64,000 bases of DNA from Talinum fruticosum (lineage: Eukaryota > Streptophyta > Magnoliopsida > Caryophyllales > Talinaceae). A program made the translations under genes and the position numbers. The stretch is taken from assembly GCA_021018815.1 (NCBI GenBank), contig JAITYX010000032.1, forward strand, positions 2,790,001-2,854,000, given 5' to 3'. The notes under the pieces are model-generated. The model did no database searches. It was not told where the DNA came from and saw nothing but the letters and a program-made list of their open reading frames with translations. Positions 13,430-24,368 of this stretch are shown here, piece after piece (the first letter of the stretch is position 1; every line of letters starts with the position of its first letter).

Positions 13430-13953
13430 AGGAGTGCGCAACAAGTGCCGATCACCGGGCAACCTCCACCCCTGAAGGTACCCGCGATGACCTTTGGGGA
13501 GAAGGACCCGAGAGGATCGGCCACCCCGCATGACGACCCCATGGTCATCACGCCGAAAGTCTCGGACGCTATCGTCCGGAGGGTCCTAGTAGATACGGGC
13601 AGCTCGGTGGACATCATCACCACGAGAATGTTTGAACCGGTTGAAGTACAACCCCAGAACCTCATCCCCCTTGTAAATCCAATCCTCGGATTTGGGGGCG
13701 ACAGTGCATCCCCTTGGCATGATCCGCCCGCCAATCGAGGATCGGGGACAAGGCCCGAGGACGGAACATGGAAGTAAACTTTTTGGTGGTCGACGTGCCC
13801 TCCGCCTACAACGTCATCATCGGACGTCCCACCCTCAACCAAAGCAAAGCGATCATCGCTCCATATCTTCTTCTCATGAAGTATGAGCTTGATGACGGAT
13901 CCGTAGGCGAGATCTACGGAGATCGAAAACAGCAAGGGAGTGTTATGTCGTAA
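13430..13953 (+). pseudogene. Aspartic protease domain of the Tat element
   Basis: The catalytic motif VLVDTGSSVDII lies near 13590-13620, followed by GFGGD. After one frame change (around 13700-13770) comes VVDVPSAYNVIIGRPTLN, the second half typical of retroelement proteases, where the chain folds against the active site. It should release Gag and Pol proteins. It sits directly between gag and RT as expected for Ty3/gypsy. Confidence 0.85.
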
Positions 13954-13967
13954 GCCTTCGACCCCTA

Positions 13968-15570
13968 ATGACGAAGCGGACTAAAGAAGAAAAGACCAAG
14001 GATGACCCCAAGGGCAAGAAACCGAAAGTGGAACTCCCTGCCAAGATTCCCGAAACGATGATGGTTTGCTTTGCCACCACCGAGGACCATGGCGAGGACC
14101 GACCTACACCCTCGGAAGATGTCGAACTCATCCTCTCGGAGGAAACCCGCCCCGATCGTTCCGTACAAGTGGGCAGGAACCTTCGTAAAGGGATCAAGGA
14201 CGGCCTTATCGGACTCTTGAGAGAATTCAAAGATGTCTTCGCCTTTGGACCCAAAGAAATGCCCGGGTTGAGCCCTAAGGTCATCGAGCACAAGTTGAAT
14301 GTCGACCCTCCTACAAGCCCGTCATCCAAAAACGACGACATCCGGGGCGGAACGCAGCAAAGCGAGTAGCCGAGGAGGTCAAGAAGTTACTAGAGGCGGG
14401 ATTTATCCGGGAATGCCACTACCCCAAGTGGATTGCCAATGTCGTTTTGGTGAAAAAATCGAACGGTACATGGAGAATGTGCGTCGATTTCACCGACCTC
14501 AACAAAGCGTGCCCAAAAGACGAGCTATCCTTCGCCAAAAATCGACAAACTTGTCGATGCTACGGCCGGCCACGCCCTCCTCGGTTTCATGGACGCTTTT
14601 CGAGGATACCATCGGATACCATTGTGCAAGGAAGACCAGGAGAGAACCGCCTTCATCACCGACCAAGGGCTGTATTGTTACAACGTGATGCCCTTCGGAT
14701 TGAAAAACGCTGGAGCCACCTACCAAAGGCTGGTCAACATGGTCTTCACCCACCTCATTGGGAAGACCATGGAGGTATATGTGGACGACATGATCGTCAA
14801 GAGCAAGCAGGACTTCGATCACATCTCCAACCTTCGGAGGACGTTCGAAGTCCTACGAAAGTATGGGATGAAGTCGAATCCCAAGAAGTGCACATTTGGA
14901 GTCAAGGCTGGAAAATTTCTAGGCTTCATGATCAATCACGAGAGGGATAGAAGCAAACCCCGATAAAGTGCAAGTCGTGCTCGACATGAAGTCCCCGAGG
15001 ACTATTAAGGAGGTTCAAAATTAACAGGGTGCGTGGCCGCCTCGGACGATTCATGTCAAGGTCCGCAGACAAATGCCAACCCTTTTTAAGGTGCTCAAAA
15101 GAGAGTCAAGTTCGAGTGGGACGTTGAAGCGTAAGAAGCATTCTCCCAATTGAAGACGTATTTGGCCCAGACTTCCAAAAATCGCCGATCCCACTCCGGG
15201 AGCCCCTACTCATTTACCTTGCCATCTCGGATTAAGCAATAAGTGCAGTCCTCCTTGTGGAGCGAAAGAACGAGCAAATACCGGTGTATTATGTCGGCCA
15301 TGCACTCACCGGCGCCGAGCTTCGCTACCCGGTGATTGAAAAATTTGCATATGCACTCCTCTTGGCCAGCGAAGCTACGCCCTTACTTTGAGGCACATAA
15401 AGTGACGGTCCTTACCGACCAGAAGTTAAAGAACGTGTTACGAAGCTCGAAAGCTCCGGAAGAATGCTGAAGTGGGCCGTTGAACTAACCCCATATGGCC
15501 TGGAATTCGAACCCCGAAGAGCTATCAAAGCACAAGCATTGGCGGACTTTATAGCGAGAATGCTCACACC
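13968..15570 (+). pseudogene. Reverse transcriptase and first RNase H of the Tat element
   Basis: A linker at 13968-14330 leads into RT. Motifs in order are LLEAGFIRECHYPKWIANVV, LVKKSNGTWRMCVDF and DLNKACPKD, then a frameshift near 14528, GFMDAFRGYHRIPL, FITDQGLYCYNVMPFGLKNA and the catalytic YVDDM at 14778-14792. After a further break near 14,950, the connection and RNase H follow with VYYVGHALTGAELRYP near 15280-15340. Reverse transcription uses this domain to copy element RNA. At least three frameshifts interrupt it. Confidence 0.88.
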
Positions 15571-15589
15571 CAAGCCACCCCCTACCATC

Positions 15590-15950
15590 CCAAGATGAAT
15601 GTTGGACCCTCTATGTAGACGGTTCCGCAACCAAAGACGGGAGTGGGGCGGGGCTGGTCATCACTTCGCCAACGGGGAACAATTCGAACACGCACTTAAG
15701 TTCATGTTCGGGGCCTCCAACAATGAAGCGAGAATATGAGGCCCTCCTAGCAGGCATAGACCTTTGTTATGCGGCGAGAGCAAGCTCCGTGAAGGCCTAC
15801 TCCGACTCCCAACTTGTAGTCTCCCAGCTGAATGGAGAATACGAGGCACGGGACGAGGACATGATAGCATATCGCCGAAAGGTCAAAGAAGCGGCAGGAC
15901 GGCTCCAAGCACTTCGAAATCCTTCATGTGCCCCGCTCGGAGAATAGGCA
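15590..15950 (+). pseudogene. Second (archaeal-like) RNase H of the Tat element
   Basis: LYVDGSATKDGSGAGLVI, then NNEAEYEALLAGIDL (after one frame change near 15700), then AYSDSQLVVSQLNGEY carry the acidic D, E, D residues of an RNase H fold. A duplicated RNase H placed between the first RNase H and integrase is a known hallmark of Tat-lineage elements and supports the clade call. Confidence 0.85.
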
Positions 15951-17310
15951 AGCCGATGCCCTCTCCAAACTCGCCGACTCTTCGGCTGACGGGCAGCCAA
16001 AGAAGATCCAATGGGAGATACTTGGAGAGAGAAGCATTGATGTCAAAGAAACCATGTGGCTGGATAGGAGCAACACTTGGATGGATCCCCTTATCAACTA
16101 CCTATCAAGGGAGAACTTCCGCAAGACACCAAAGAAGCGAGAACATGTCAAGAAAAGAGCTGAATGGTTCGTTTACTACGAAGGGACACTTTATAAGAAG
16201 GCATACTCCCAACCCCTGCTCCGTTGCATTCCGCCGGAAATGGGTCGAAAGTTCTCGAAGAAATCCATGAAGGGGTGTGTAGCTCGCATATAGGCGGAAG
16301 GGCGCTCGCAGCAAAGGCCCTACGAACCGGATACTATTGGCCATCCTTGAGAGAAGACTCGATGGACTTGGTGAGAAAATGCGACAAATGCCAAAAGTTT
16401 GCTCCCGTGCCAAAGCGCCCGCCTACCGAGTTGACTCCCATCCAATCGCCCCTTCCGTTTGCAAGATGGGGGATGGATATCCTGGGACCATTCCCAAAAG
16501 CCACGGGTCAGCGCAAATATTTGTTCGTAGCGGTGGATTACTTCACTAAATGGATAGAAGCGGAAGCCGTTGCCTCGATCACCGAGAAAGAAGTGCGCAA
16601 ATTCATTTGGAAGAACATAATCACCCGATTTGGCGTTCCTAGGGCAATGATATTCGACAACGGGCGGCGGTTTGACACCGACAAGGTGCGGGACTACCTC
16701 GCCCGAGTATGGTTGCCGGGCCCGCTTCACGGCCGTAGCCCATCCCCAGGCCAACGGTCGGGCCGAGTCGGCCAACAAGGTCATACTGAACGGCCTTAAG
16801 AAGAGGCTAGACGACGCTAAGGGAAAGTGGGCGGAGGAGTTGCCAGCAGTTTTATGGTCTATCGGGACCACAGAGAAGTCGACCACCGGAGAAACGCCCT
16901 TCATGCTGGTATACGGATCGGAAGCCGTCCTCCCTGTCGAGGTAGCCCTCCATACTCACCGCCTCACAAACTTTCGGGAGGAGTCTAACAACGGGGCCCT
17001 CCGGGAGGCCCTTGACTTGCTCCCGATGGTTCGAGGAGATAGCTACCTCCGTGAGGCCATAACCAAATTGAAAATGGCAAGAGCCTACAACGAAGGGTGA
17101 AAGGGAAGGATCTCGAAGTTGGTGACTTGGTTTTGAGAAAAACCGAAGCTACAGGAAAGGCGGCGGAACACGGTAAGCTCACAGCTAATTGGGAAGGGCC
17201 GTACATCATTCGCGAGGTAGTCCGCCCGGGGACCTACGAGTTGGCCACCCTCGAAGGAGTAGACATTCCTCGAGCATGGCATAGCAAAGCAACTTGAAGA
17301 AGTACTTCAT
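15950..17310 (+). pseudogene. Integrase of the Tat element
   Basis: After an ENRQADALSKLA linker, the zinc-binding HHCC domain reads IHEGVCSSHIGGRA to KCDKCQKFAP (16260-16400). The catalytic core has WGMDILGPFP (first Asp), MIFDNGRRF (second Asp, near 16655) and, after a frameshift near 16710, HPQANGRAESANK with the catalytic Glu. The C-terminal part includes LTANWEGPYIIREVVRPGTY near 17180-17240. No chromodomain was seen. Two or more frameshifts prevent a continuous product. Confidence 0.88.
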
Positions 17311-17579
17311 CTAAGTACGGGAAGCGACCTTTGTATGCGGTAAAAGCTTACCGGTTGGCGTGGGGGCCTTTCTTTAAAGACCCACTCAGCCCGGGTCCCG
17401 ACAAATGTTGTAAAGGAATCGACCACGATTGACGCGACTTTTCCAAAAGCGCTCAACGGGGCACACATTCCTATCTCTCTCTTGTAACGAACTTCGATTC
17501 TCTATGTTAATACAATGAGTACATTTTCTCGTAACATTACGACTTCTGTCTTATTTTAAGTCGACTTTTGGAATGTGAA

Positions 17580-17870
17580 TAGAGGCTAATACGATCCCCT
17601 AGAACCACTAAATTTCCAATATCTCTTGTTGTATATTTTGCCTTAGCCGAAGTTGGGGACATCACTAGGGGCTAATTCGAACCCCTAAGGCCTCCAACCT
17701 TTCGGCCCCTCTTGTTGTATTCTCTCGGACTTAGTTAAAGTTAGAAGAAAGGGTACTGATTGTTGTTAATCCTAATGACAACCACTTTGTAAAATTCTAC
17801 TCTTGCATGTTTTGCTTGTACCGATTTTGGGGGCAACACTAGGGGCTAATGCGAACCCCTAAGGTAGCCA
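17580..17870 (+). repeat. Three dispersed AGGGGCTAAT..ACCCCT hairpin motifs
   Basis: Near-palindromic strings such as AGGGGCTAATTCGAACCCCT occur near 17583, 17669 and 17843, about 85-170 bp apart, just downstream of integrase. Their first half resembles the GAGGGGCTAAA purine-rich tract abutting the 3' LTR. Confidence 0.6.
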
Positions 17871-18179
17871 AAAATTGCCAAAGTCAAAAGATAATCATAC
17901 ACAAGAAACGACAAGGAAAATCGGCAACAACCAAAAGAGACAACGAATCAAGCATCGGACAAAGCGCTGAATAGGCATCCAAGCGAGCATCAAATAAACA
18001 TCGAGTAAGCACACAAACAAGCATCAAGCAAGGAATACCCAAGAAAGAAAGTTTAAGGCAAAACAAACCCAAAGTAGCGAAGTATCAAGCTATACGGCAC
18101 GCGAGCCACCCAAAAACACATGGCATGCAAGCCATCAAAAGCAATCCTAAGGATTGGGAAAGAGAGAGAGGAATGGAGG

Positions 18180-20358
18180 CTACTCCTCGGGCCGCCCGGC
18201 CTGGTCATCAACCCCGTCCGCGGGAGGAATCTCACCGTCCTCGGGAGTGCCCTCAGTCGGAGAGTCCGATCGTGAGGCAAAGGCCTCGGAGTAAAGAAGG
18301 TTGGCATATGCTATCCACTGCTCTAGCCCCTCCGTCTCCTCGCTCAAAGTCGGGGAAACCAACACAAGAAGCTTCCGAAGAGACGCATCCCTAGCTGCGG
18401 CGTCTATCTCCTGTGCGGACTCAAAGCGCGACCTCCAACTACGAGCCTTCTCGCGGGCAGCTCCAACGCGAGCTTCGAGGTTTCGCTCTTTCCCTCGAGC
18501 GACCTCCAACTCAGCCTTCGTGGTCTCAAGTTGTGACTTCATATCCCTCTCGCGTTCCCGGAAGCCCCCAGCTGGGCCTTTAACTTGCTCACTTCCCCGG
18601 AATCGATCAGCCTTATCCTTCTTCTCCTTCGAGAGTTTCCTCAAAGAGCCCCGAAGAGAAGATACTTCCTCCCGAAGACTCGATGAGGAGGACCGAGACT
18701 CTATGGCCTCCATAACCTTGATGAGAGCCTCGTGGAGTAAAGGAGTTAGAATCCAAAAAGGCAAAGAAAATACAAGTATAGGGAAAGTTATGCGTTACCT
18801 CAGCCGCAGTGACCGAGGCGGCGAAACCGGAGAAGCAGCGTTCTTACGAGAACCGTCTCCGTACGTCCTCGAAGGTTGCCCGCCAAGATGGCCTTGGTCT
18901 CCGGGTCAGCCTGCGAAAACGGCGAGACCGGAGGCCCGGGCACACCTCCTTGCCGCTTGTGCTAGGAGTCACTCCCTCGGGGAGGAGAGGTCTCAAGCGT
19001 CCCTCGAACGCTTATTCGAGTTAGATGATCCGCGTACCGCTTGGCCTCCCACTTTAATGCTGAATCGAGGCGACGGCTGACTTTTCTCAGCTGGGAAGGA
19101 CAAACCTATGACAACAATATAATGTTAGCATGAAAATCAAAGGTTCAATACAAAAGATTTGACAAGGAGTGTAAGACTCACTGTGGGAGGTCTACTGCCG
19201 CTCCCTTGAAAATGCCGACCTTCGGGACATCGACAGCCGAGGAACGCGGCTCCGATGCTTTCCCTTGCCTCTGTTTGTGGCGTCTTTGCCTTGGGGAGGA
19301 GGACCAGTATCCCGATCATCCTGCGGACGTAAGGAGTTCCCGCCATGGCCTTGGATAAGAGAGCCCTTGCTTGATCTCGCAAAAACAAACCAAAGTCAGG
19401 TCGGTTCGAAACATGAACAAAAACAAGCATAAGGTGGGACAAGTACCCTGTGGAAGTTTCGGATCGAGAGCCGGTCCCGCGGCGACAAGGAACAAGTTCT
19501 TCTTGAAATACTCCCTCTTGGGAAGCCAGTGGGAAGGAAGCCTTTCTTTCCTTCCTTCAATCGTTGGATGGGGTACCTCTCGGGTGCGAAAGTATTCCGC
19601 TGCGGCGTACACCTCGAACGATAAACCGCGCGGAGAGAACCAGGCATTTTGACGACTTCCTCTTCATCACTCCATGCAGGGACATCCCATTCCCCGTCCA
19701 ACTTTTCTACGAAGAGAAACTCATACTTCCACCTATGGATCGATGAAGTCCTACCCAGTAGCGCTCATGTATCCTCTCTTGTTCGGAAAGTCGTACCACC
19801 CTCGCTCACCATCTAACGAGACGCTCTTTTGAAAGCCATGAAGGAGGGAGAACAATTCTAAGCTACGGGGAGGTCTTTTATTTCACATGTGGCAATGAAC
19901 GAACAAATCGAGCGCCACGAGTTGGGGACAATCTGGCCGGGGCCAGGTTGAACTTATTGCATATTGATACAACTAAAGGATGGAGCGGAAACCGCACCCC
20001 ACCATCGAGTGTTGCTTTATAAAAGGCGCGACACCCGGGAGGGGGATTTGACCGTGTCCCGCTCCAACGGAACTAGGATCCTATAACTATCGTGGATGCG
20101 ATATTGGCCGAAGAGCCTTGACGCCTGTACCATGTCATTCGCAAGCGGGATCAATGAAGTGAGAGCCCGGACCATCACTAGGATCCGACCTCTCGTGCAA
20201 CGACTCAACCGAGTCCTCCGCCCCATGAATTGGTGTGAAGGACGAAAGGGCCTCATCATCTAAAGAAGTATCTAAGGACGGGGAGTTACCTTTGGAATAC
20301 CCGTCCCGCAGAGCTCGTCCATGGTCTTGGGTGTATAAGTGGTCTTAATCCTAGCCAT
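18180..20358 (-). pseudogene. Antisense gene of the Tat element (gypsy-associated protein, decayed)
   Basis: On the minus strand an ATG at 20358 opens MARIKTTYTPKTMDEL. Downstream frames carry RFPLHPLVVSICNKFNLAPA, the kind of block seen in the plant 'putative gypsy type transposon' family, then WYDFPNKRGYMSA and a PERYPIQRL segment. The region ends with a long charged coiled-coil frame at 18180-18764 (ERDMKSQLETTKAELEVARG and similar). Frames change several times and stop codons intervene; some jumps may be introns (for example near 20,260, 19,400 and 18,760). Antisense reading frames after integrase are described for Tat elements such as Grande. Function is unknown. Confidence 0.6.
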
Positions 20359-20979
20359 AGTCCCGCTATCGGAATCCTGCAAGGCACAACCCGTAAATGT
20401 CACCCGTCCTCGAAGACCATGACTCCTTTTAACCTCCCAGACGATAAACCACCTCACGGGAACAGCTATTGAGACTGGGAGTGGGGACCTTTCATAAACG
20501 GAATCGAAGTCGCGGGTAGCGTAGCCAAAGGGATGGCCTCCGCAACCGCGCTAGGCGCCGAGACTTGCCGCCACGCGCACGCGACTAGCTACGGTTAACT
20601 CTCGGGAGGCTACATCAGGGCGACTATCAAGGTTTACTGGAGACCTCCAAGTCAGCAGACGCAGCCACTCCTAGAGACTCCCCCTACAACACCATCATAA
20701 CTACATCTATCCACGGGGCACAACGAGTCTCTCTCCAAGGCACAATTACTCGACAAACTATCATAATGGCTCGCAACCGTACCCTTGGAGCTACCCATTA
20801 TCCTAAGACATGCATCTACTTGAATATTCAAACTACAAGCGGGTTATTCGAAGATATACCTCAAAATTCAGATGAAGGTGATGAATGCCCGAGTCTAGCT
20901 TGAAGGCTTCTCCCAAGTGCTCTCTACCTCACTTTGAGAATTGTTTTGTGAATAATGAAGAGAAGCTCCAAGAGACGGG

Positions 20980-20986
20980 TTATATA
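20980..20986 (-). promoter_or_regulatory. Candidate TATA box for the antisense gene
   Basis: TATATAA on the minus strand lies about 620 bp upstream of the antisense ATG and would start transcription near 20,950. Supported by motif and orientation only. Confidence 0.4.
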
Positions 20987-21229
20987 GAGCTCCCCGCCCG
21001 ATCAGTCGGAATCGGCCACAATCGCACTGTCTCCCTGCACAAGACCGAATTTTAAAATTCGAAATTCGAATTCGAATTCACAAATTCCGGCTTCCCGCTC
21101 AAGCGGATCATAAATAAAAGTAAACAACTTAAATTCCGAGGGTTGGGGCTAGGGTAGGGTTTCTAGGGTTTTAGGGTTTTTAGGGTTTTTTGGGTTTTGT
21201 TAGCTAGGCTAAGGGTCAAGTAGGGTTCG

Positions 21230-21870
21230 GGAGTCGGGGTCGGTCTCTTCGAGACCGAGTCCGGGTAGGAGCGAGGGGAGGGGAGGGGTCGGTCTCTTTG
21301 AGACCGAGTCCCAGTGCCGAGAGGGCGAGAGAGAGAGGGTGGGGGTCGGTCTCGCAGGACCGACCCCGAGTGCGAGAGAGCCGAGAGTAGAGCGCGAGAG
21401 AGCGTGAGTCGAGGGGAGAGCCCGAGTGCCGAGAGAGCGGGAGAGAGGGGGTGAGGGGTCGGTCTCGGCAGGACCGACCCCGAGCGCGAGAGAGCTAGAG
21501 GGAGCGGGTGAGGGGTTGGTCTCAGCAGGACCGACCCCGAGCGAGGGAGAGCAGAGCGCCGAGAGAGAGCGGGAGAGAGAGGGTGAGGGGTCGGTCTCGC
21601 GAGACCGACCCCGAGCGCCGAGAGCGAGAGAGAGCTAGTGTGCGAGAGGGTCGGTCTCGGCAGGACCGACCCCGGGAGAGGAGCGGCAGAGCGCCGAGAG
21701 AGCGAGGGAGAGAGGGGTGAGGAGTCGGTCTCGCAGGACCGACCCCGAGCGGAAGAACGCCGAGAGAGAGCGGGAGAGAGAGGGTGAGGGGTCGGTCTCG
21801 GCGAGACCGACCCCGAGCGCCGAGAACAGAGAGAGAGCGAGCGAGCGAGAGGGGTCGGTTCCGAGGCCGG
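21230..21870. repeat. Hairpin-bearing GA-rich tandem array 1
   Basis: About ten units each contain GGTCGGTCTC, a 2-6 bp loop and a GACCGACCCC-type inverted arm, separated by purine-rich GAGAGAGCG tracts. Unit spacing runs from about 51 to 78 bp, with one double gap of 113. The minus strand stays open across the array (21163-22104), giving serine/proline/arginine repeats, which I take as a composition effect and not a gene. Confidence 0.85.
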
Positions 21871-22189
21871 GCGAACGCTCGGTCCCGGGGTCGGGTTAGG
21901 CGGTCGGCCTGGGGTAGTGGCCCGGCCGAGTGCGAGTGCGGGGTGGGGGTAGCCGCAAACGCAGGGGGCCGAGGGGGTGGAGTAAGCGAACAGGGGGAAG
22001 TCGGGACTTGGGCGGGGAGGGGCGAGTAGTGCCGAGAGAGGGGAGGGGGTGTACCAGGGTCGGTGGCGCAGAGCGACGAGTCGGAGTGGAGCAGGGAGTA
22101 GCAAGCAACGAGGAGAGAGGAGAGGGGGACGGCAGCAGGGGCTAGGTCAAGGAGAGAGAGGGAGAGGCGGGAGGGGGTTTGAAATGGTG

Positions 22190-22640
22190 GGCCGAGAGAG
22201 GGAGAGCGGGCCCGGGAGCGAGAGAGAGCCGAGGGGGAGGGAGAGTGGGCCGAGGGGGCGAGCCCAGCGAAGAGAAGGGGCCGCGGGAGCGAGGGAGAGC
22301 CGAGGGGAGGAGAGTGGGCCGAGGGGAGGCGAGCCCGGCGAGGAGAGGAGAGGCGAGGGGAGGGAGAGTGGGCCGAGGGGGGCAGCCCAGCGAAGAGAAG
22401 GGGCCGCGGGAGCGAGGGAGAGCCGAGGGGGAGGGAGAATGGGCCGAGGGGGAGGGCAGCCCAGCGAGGGAGAGGAGAGCCGAGAGGGAGAGATAGTGGG
22501 CTAAGGGGGCGAGCCCAGCGAGGGAGAAGGGAGCCGAGGGGAGAGAGTGGGCCGCGAGAGGGAGAGAGAGAGAGGGGGCCCGGAGTAGCAGCGAGTCCGG
22601 CAACTAGCGAGAGAGTGGGCCGGGGAGGAGCCCAAGCGAG
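22190..22640. repeat. GA/GC-rich tandem array 2
   Basis: Irregular repeats of GAGAGTGGGCCGAGGGG, GCGAGCCCAGCGA and GAAGGGGCCGCGGGAGCGAG occur at spacings of about 45-110 bp. The unit differs from array 1 and lacks the GGTCGGTCTC hairpin. It ends just before a poly-A run. Confidence 0.75.
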
Positions 22641-22693
22641 CTAGGCGAGTGATCGATTTTAGAAGTCGTCTTTGGGGGTCGGGTTTAGGAATC

Positions 22694-22719
22694 AAAAAAA
22701 AAAAAAAAAAAAAAAAAAA
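22694..22719. repeat. Poly-A run inside the element
   Basis: 26 consecutive A residues on the plus strand, within the 3' internal region downstream of array 2. Possibly the tail of an older retroposed insertion, or simple repeat growth. Confidence 0.9.
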
Positions 22720-23060
22720 CAAATCAACTCACAAAAATCGCAAAAACAACACGAGCAAGGCCCAAACGCTCGTCATGCAACGATTTAGCCTCCGGCGGTT
22801 AACAAGTCACGTCTATGCCTTCACAAGGGGCTATCCTTTGGGGTTCAAAGTCGAGTGTGCTCTCGGCGACAACTTGGCCTCCGGGAGCCGAAAATCGCAT
22901 ACTTAGCCCCATAAGGTGATACCCTTCAAGAAGCTATCTCTCAAGCACTTTCAAGCCTCCGGGAGCTGAAAGGTCGCGCAAAGACCCATTCCGTTATGGG
23001 CACTTGCACTCCCAACAGGAGGTTGGGGGTCGCGTTCTCCGTGGGATGTTCCCTAGCGAG

Positions 23061-23262
23061 ACTCACGCACTTTCGAACTTTCAGGAATCGAAAGGTCGCG
23101 CAAAGACCCATTCCGTCATGGGCACTCACGCACTTTCGAACTTTCGGGATTCGAAAGGTCGCGCAAAGACCCATTCCGTCATGGGCACTCACGCACTTTC
23201 GAACCTTCGAGAATTGGAAGGTCGTGCAAAGACCCATTCCGTCATGGGCACTTATACTCCTA
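23061..23262. repeat. 63 bp tandem repeats
   Basis: Three units with starts at 23074, 23137 and 23200 (exact 63 bp steps) carry CGAACTTTCGGGATTCGAAA, GGTCGCGCAAAGACCCATTC and CGTCATGGGCACTCACGCAC. A diverged unit precedes at about 22947-23005 and a partial one follows. Because 63 is a multiple of three, both strands stay open through the array. No product is likely. Confidence 0.9.
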
Positions 23263-23624
23263 ACCGAAAGTTAGGAGGTCAAGCTCCCGCGGGATGTCTC
23301 CTAGCGAGATACCCATATTCAAGCACTCTCACGCCTCCGAGAGCTGAAAGGTTGCTCGAGCAATTACTCTCTAAGTCCAAGGGGCTATGAAAAACCATTC
23401 TTCACAAAAGAACGTCAACGACAAGACGAAAGCGAAGAAGAGCATAGTTAACAAAGCGAACTTCATTCATTCATTCATTCATTACAACAAGAGCGCGCAA
23501 CGCACTATTACAAGGAAAGGAAAGCGTCTAAAGATAAAGACACTACGCTACAACACCACGATTACAGTATCTACGCTACGATTACGTTACCCCGACGAAA
23601 GGACAACGAACGACCGCTACCTCA

Positions 23625-23805
23625 CTTCTCCTTCGGAAGACTCCTCTTCTTCTCGGCGAGGAGGTTCCTCCTCTTCTCCGATGGAAGGTTCCTCCTCTCC
23701 TCCGCCGGGAGGTCCCTCTTCTTCTCCGCCGGAAGCTCCCTCGTCTTCTCCACCGGAAGATCCCCCTCCTTCTCCGCCGGGAGGATCCTTCCCTTCTCCT
23801 TAGGC
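23625..23805. repeat. 24 bp minisatellite (TTCTCCGCCGGGAGG type)
   Basis: About seven imperfect units of roughly 24 bp contain TTCTCCGCCGGGAGGTTCC variants. They yield Ser/Pro-rich octapeptides on plus and LPAEKKRD-like octapeptides on minus. It lies directly downstream of the second antisense frame. Confidence 0.8.
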
Positions 23806-23845
23806 AAGTCCCGCCGGCCATGGTAAAGAGAAGTGAGAGGGCCAC

Positions 23846-24211
23846 CTACCGACTCTTCACTCTCCGGGGAGGATCGGATGACGAGCCGGCCCCAAGAGCA
23901 GCTCCATCTTTGTTGGCGAGTTCGCCAAAAATAAAGGCTCGCCGGTTGACGCTCGATGATGCGATCGTAGTTGCACTCCACCCAAGCCTCAAGGATACCC
24001 CACTCGGAGCGGAGCGCGACTCAAGTAACTTGAGACCCTCGGCACGATCGTCGATCAAATCCATCTTCACAGCGTCATCGATGAGGAGTCGGTAGAACAT
24101 CTCCAAGACAAAGGACGGCCGACAATACTCGATCGCTGCCTCCTCGGCCTCCGCTCGGTTGAAGCCGGGCACAACTTCTCGTACCCAATAGGAAGCTCTC
24201 CGTGCAGTCAT
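23846..24211 (-). CDS. Second antisense reading frame of the Tat element, unknown function
   Basis: A 121-residue frame begins at ATG 24211 with MTARRASYWVREVVPGFNRA and continues with EEAAIEYCRPSFVLEMFYRL. It is acidic and helical-looking in its first half and ends in a Pro/Arg-rich tail. A TATAAATA on the same strand lies about 72 bp upstream of the ATG. The frame is intact, unlike gag-pol, and less repetitive than its surroundings. I do not recognise the family. It could be coding, or could be a chance frame in GC-rich DNA. Confidence 0.4.
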   Translation of the reverse strand: MTARRASYWVREVVPGFNRAEAEEAAIEYCRPSFVLEMFYRLLIDDAVKMDLIDDRAEGLKLLESRSAPSGVSLRLGWSATTIASSSVNRRAFIFGELANKDGAALGAGSSSDPPRRVKSR

Positions 24212-24282
24212 TGTTTCGTAATCAAAAGAGAGGAGAGAAATGAAGAAGTGAAGATGGACAATCCTTCTCAAGGCTCACCCCC

Positions 24283-24290
24283 TATTTATA
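24283..24290 (-). promoter_or_regulatory. Candidate TATA box, second antisense unit
   Basis: TATAAATA on the minus strand, inside the element about 92 bp from the 3' LTR and upstream of the frame starting at 24211. Confidence 0.4.
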
Positions 24291-24368
24291 AGAACTTGGG
24301 GTCATAAAGGCATCTCGGGATGGGCTCCACATTCCACCTACCCACCTAGAGAGGCGTGCGGGCCGAAC

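Noticed and set aside
21163..22104. 313-codon minus-strand frame rich in Ser, Pro and Arg
   Set aside because: It lies entirely in the GA/GC-rich array and upstream low-complexity DNA. The sequence is a translation of the repeat unit and has no domain or plausible codon pattern.
22049..22603. Long frames on both strands across array 2
   Set aside because: Overlapping open frames on both strands result from GA-rich composition with few stop codons. No protein features.
22941..23390. Repeat-encoded 21-residue peptides on both strands
   Set aside because: Open only because the 63 bp unit lacks stops and is a multiple of three; no start context or conservation.
23582..23845. Arg-rich or Ser/Pro-rich small protein
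   Set aside because: Direct translation of the 24 bp minisatellite in different frames.
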